DNA of 64,000 nt from Rossellomorea sp036867415 (GTDB taxonomy: Bacteria; Bacillota; Bacilli; Bacillales; Bacillaceae_B), in NCBI RefSeq assembly GCF_036867415.1, contig NZ_JBAJHU010000015.1, forward strand, positions 1 through 64,000. Direction: 5' to 3'. Positions within the stretch are counted from its first letter, which is position 1; each line of letters begins with the position of its first letter. This document shows positions 62,244 through 64,000 of this stretch, one piece after another. The translations under genes were made by a program, and so were the position numbers. The notes beneath the pieces are model-generated. The model was not told where the DNA came from and ran no database searches. It saw nothing but the letters and a program-made list of their open reading frames with translations.

Positions 62244-63326
62244 TTATTCTTCCTCCTCACATGCGTCTTTATCTAACTTAATTCGCTCTCGTATCAAAGA
62301 AGACCTTCTTATGTCTCTTTCATTCGGTTTTAGCGGTCCTCCTGAATATTGCTGCAGGAATCCCGGCTGAGTCAAAATCATTAGTTCATTCAATATATTC
62401 TTGGATATATTTTTGATGTATCCCAAATCGATTCCGAGCCTGACATCGGATAAACATTTCGCCGCTTCCTTGGATTCGATGATCCGGCTGTGTTCAAGTA
62501 CACCGAGAGACCGGAATACTCTGTCTTCTAATTGTATGTTCGATGTCTTGACTAATGCTTCCCTGGCAGACTCTTCTTTCTCGATGATCTGCTTTACGAC
62601 GCTCAGCAGATCCTCCACGATATCCTCTTCCGATTTACCTAAAGTGATCTGATTGGATATTTGAAAAATATTGCCGAGTGCTTCACTGCCTTCTCCATAA
62701 ATCCCCCTGACCACCAGCCCCAGCTGATTGATGGCTGGAATGATCCTGTTCAGCTGCTGAGTCAGTACAAGTCCAGGCAGGTGCATCATGACAGAAGCCC
62801 TTAGTCCTGTCCCCACATTCGTCGGGCAGGTCGTTAAGTATCCGCGTTTCTCATCAAACGCATAATTAAATTCACTTTCAAACCAATCGTCGATTCCATT
62901 GGCCCGATTTAAAGCCTCATTCAATTGCAGACCCGGATATAAGCACTGTATTCGAATATGATCTTCTTCGTTTATCATAATGCTTACATCTTCTTCATTT
63001 GATAGAAGCACCGCACCGTCGTTTTCATTCTCAGCCAGATTAGGACTGATCAGGTGTTTCTCCATTAATACCCTCTTTTGAAGCGGTTGAATCTCATTCG
63101 TAGCCAGAAATTCCAATTCACCTAAATCTTTTGGATAAAGTGGCACCTTGTCCCTGACCCGGTTCACAATTTCCTCTGCTTCTTCTGCCGAATAAAGAGT
63201 GGAGTAGCGGAAATCCGTGAAATTCCGTGCCAGCCGCACACGGGAACTCAGCACAATATCCGAATTTGGACCCTCTTCATTCATCCAGGAGCTTACCGTA
63301 TTACTCAAAAACCTCTCAAGACTCAT
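62244..63326 (-). CDS. mcsB: Protein-arginine kinase McsB
   Basis: Phosphorylates Arg residues to mark proteins for ClpCP and inactivates CtsR. 360 residues of the phosphagen-kinase fold: VLSSRVRLARNF ATP site, EDHIRIQCLYPGL, TCPTNVGTGLRASVMMHLPG with the active-site Cys region. One bp before clpC, overlapping mcsA by 4. Confidence 0.97.
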   Translation of the reverse strand: MSLERFLSNTVSSWMNEEGPNSDIVLSSRVRLARNFTDFRYSTLYSAEEAEEIVNRVRDKVPLYPKDLGELEFLATNEIQPLQKRVLMEKHLISPNLAENENDGAVLLSNEEDVSIMINEEDHIRIQCLYPGLQLNEALNRANGIDDWFESEFNYAFDEKRGYLTTCPTNVGTGLRASVMMHLPGLVLTQQLNRIIPAINQLGLVVRGIYGEGSEALGNIFQISNQITLGKSEEDIVEDLLSVVKQIIEKEESAREALVKTSNIQLEDRVFRSLGVLEHSRIIESKEAAKCLSDVRLGIDLGYIKNISKNILNELMILTQPGFLQQYSGGPLKPNERDIRRSSLIRERIKLDKDACEEEE

Positions 63327-63880
63327 TGGCCATCTCCCCCTTCATTCTTAATCTCTTTCTCAAGGGAGCGGATCTCGTCTCGGATCTCTGCAGCTTGCTC
63401 AAATTCTTCATTTCCGATCGATGCCTGCAAATCCGTCCTCAATTGGAGGATTCTTTTCTTCAGGTGGATGGCTCCGCCCATGCGTTCAGGAATCTTTCCG
63501 TGATGCTCGACATTGCCGCTGTGAACCCGCTTTAAAATGGGATCCAATTGTGATTGGAACGTCTCATAACAATGAGAACATCCGAACCGTCCCACGTTGA
63601 TGAACTGCTGAAAAGTCATTTTGCACTTTTCACACTGCAAAATCTCTTGCTGAGAAATTTCTGAAGTTTTCGCCTGCTTCAATGCAGGTGAAATATTAAG
63701 CAGGCCTGCCAATAAATTGTTCACAGAAAATCCAGGCGAAGAATCAAACATGAATTTATCTCCCTTGTCCTGGGCGCATTGCTCACACAGATGCACTTCC
63801 GTCTTCTCCCCATTTATTACCTTCGTGAAATGAAGAGTAGCAGGTCTCTCATTACACTCTTGACAGATCATCCAACTCAC
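63323..63880 (-). CDS. mcsA: McsB activator McsA
   Basis: Zinc-finger activator of McsB. 185 residues with four CxxC pairs (CQEC, CEQC, CEKC, CSHC) and a C-terminal UVR motif (NEEFEQAAEIRDEIRSLEKE). Confidence 0.96.
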   Translation of the reverse strand: MSWMICQECNERPATLHFTKVINGEKTEVHLCEQCAQDKGDKFMFDSSPGFSVNNLLAGLLNISPALKQAKTSEISQQEILQCEKCKMTFQQFINVGRFGCSHCYETFQSQLDPILKRVHSGNVEHHGKIPERMGGAIHLKKRILQLRTDLQASIGNEEFEQAAEIRDEIRSLEKEIKNEGGDGQ

Positions 63881-63891
63881 TCCTCTAACCT

Positions 63892-64000
63892 TTATTCATA
63901 CTTCAAGCTATCCAGCATCGCCTTTAACATTCTTCCCCGAAGGATATCCCGCTCAGGCAGTTCTACTATGATCACCGACCGATCCATCACGCTCAGCATG
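63892..64000 (-). CDS. ctsR: Transcriptional repressor CtsR, C-terminal end
   Basis: Only the last 36 codons are in the window, reading LSVMDRSVIIVELPERDIL and ending MLDSLKYE. The LPERD..LR-type tail and the position before mcsA identify CtsR, repressor of class III heat-shock genes. It continues beyond the right edge, so its operator sites are not visible here. Confidence 0.85.
   Translation of the reverse strand, partial: MLSVMDRSVIIVELPERDILRGRMLKAMLDSLKYE

Overview
The window is a near-origin segment of a Bacillaceae chromosome. Gene order matches the Bacillus subtilis region running from ctsR to pdaB, read here right to left, so almost everything lies on the minus strand. The sporulation genes (sigH, cwlD, gerD, kbaA, pdaB), a SAM riboswitch, a cysteine T-box and L10-type leaders all point to an aerobic endospore former. 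Abundant dispersed repeats in intergenic gaps fit an environmental Bacillus-like genus (for example Rossellomorea or a relative); the genus is inference.

Right to left, that is, in transcription order: (1) 64000-59801, the class III stress operon ctsR (C-terminal end only)-mcsA-mcsB-clpC. (2) 59700-55847, radA-disA-yacL, DNA repair and c-di-AMP synthesis. (3) 55273-52554, ispD-ispF-gltX. (4) A cysteine T-box and cysE-cysS-mrnC-rlmB-rae1, then sigH. (5) rpmGB-secE-nusG, rplK-rplA, rplJ-rplL with an L10 leader, an RsmC-like methyltransferase, and rpoB-rpoC. (6) rplGB-rpsL-rpsG-fusA-tufA. (7) The S10/spc/alpha cluster from rpsJ to rplQ, with secY, adk, map, a KOW protein, infA and rpmJ inside it. 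(8) ecfA1-ecfA2-ecfT-truA and rplM-rpsI.

Beyond rpsI the order departs from the core plan. A SAM-riboswitch-controlled cassette holds an FMN-dependent monooxygenase, a sodium:solute symporter and a 32-residue membrane protein, probably for an organosulfur compound. After it come ybaK (DUF2521), cwlD, an RsbR-type STAS protein not present at this place in B. subtilis, salA, gerD, kbaA, pdaB and a small hypothetical gene. The left edge carries two tandem rRNA-type promoters pointing out of the window.

The most interesting non-coding structures are a four-way-junction RNA with a terminator tail downstream of rplQ, matching putative L1-binding motifs before both rplK and rplA, two families of dispersed repeats with one copy nested in another, a 20-bp-period tandem array upstream of the sulfur cassette, and an attenuator plus looped-out Shine-Dalgarno spacer before nusG. 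No phage, IS transposase, CRISPR array, tRNA or complete rRNA gene was seen.
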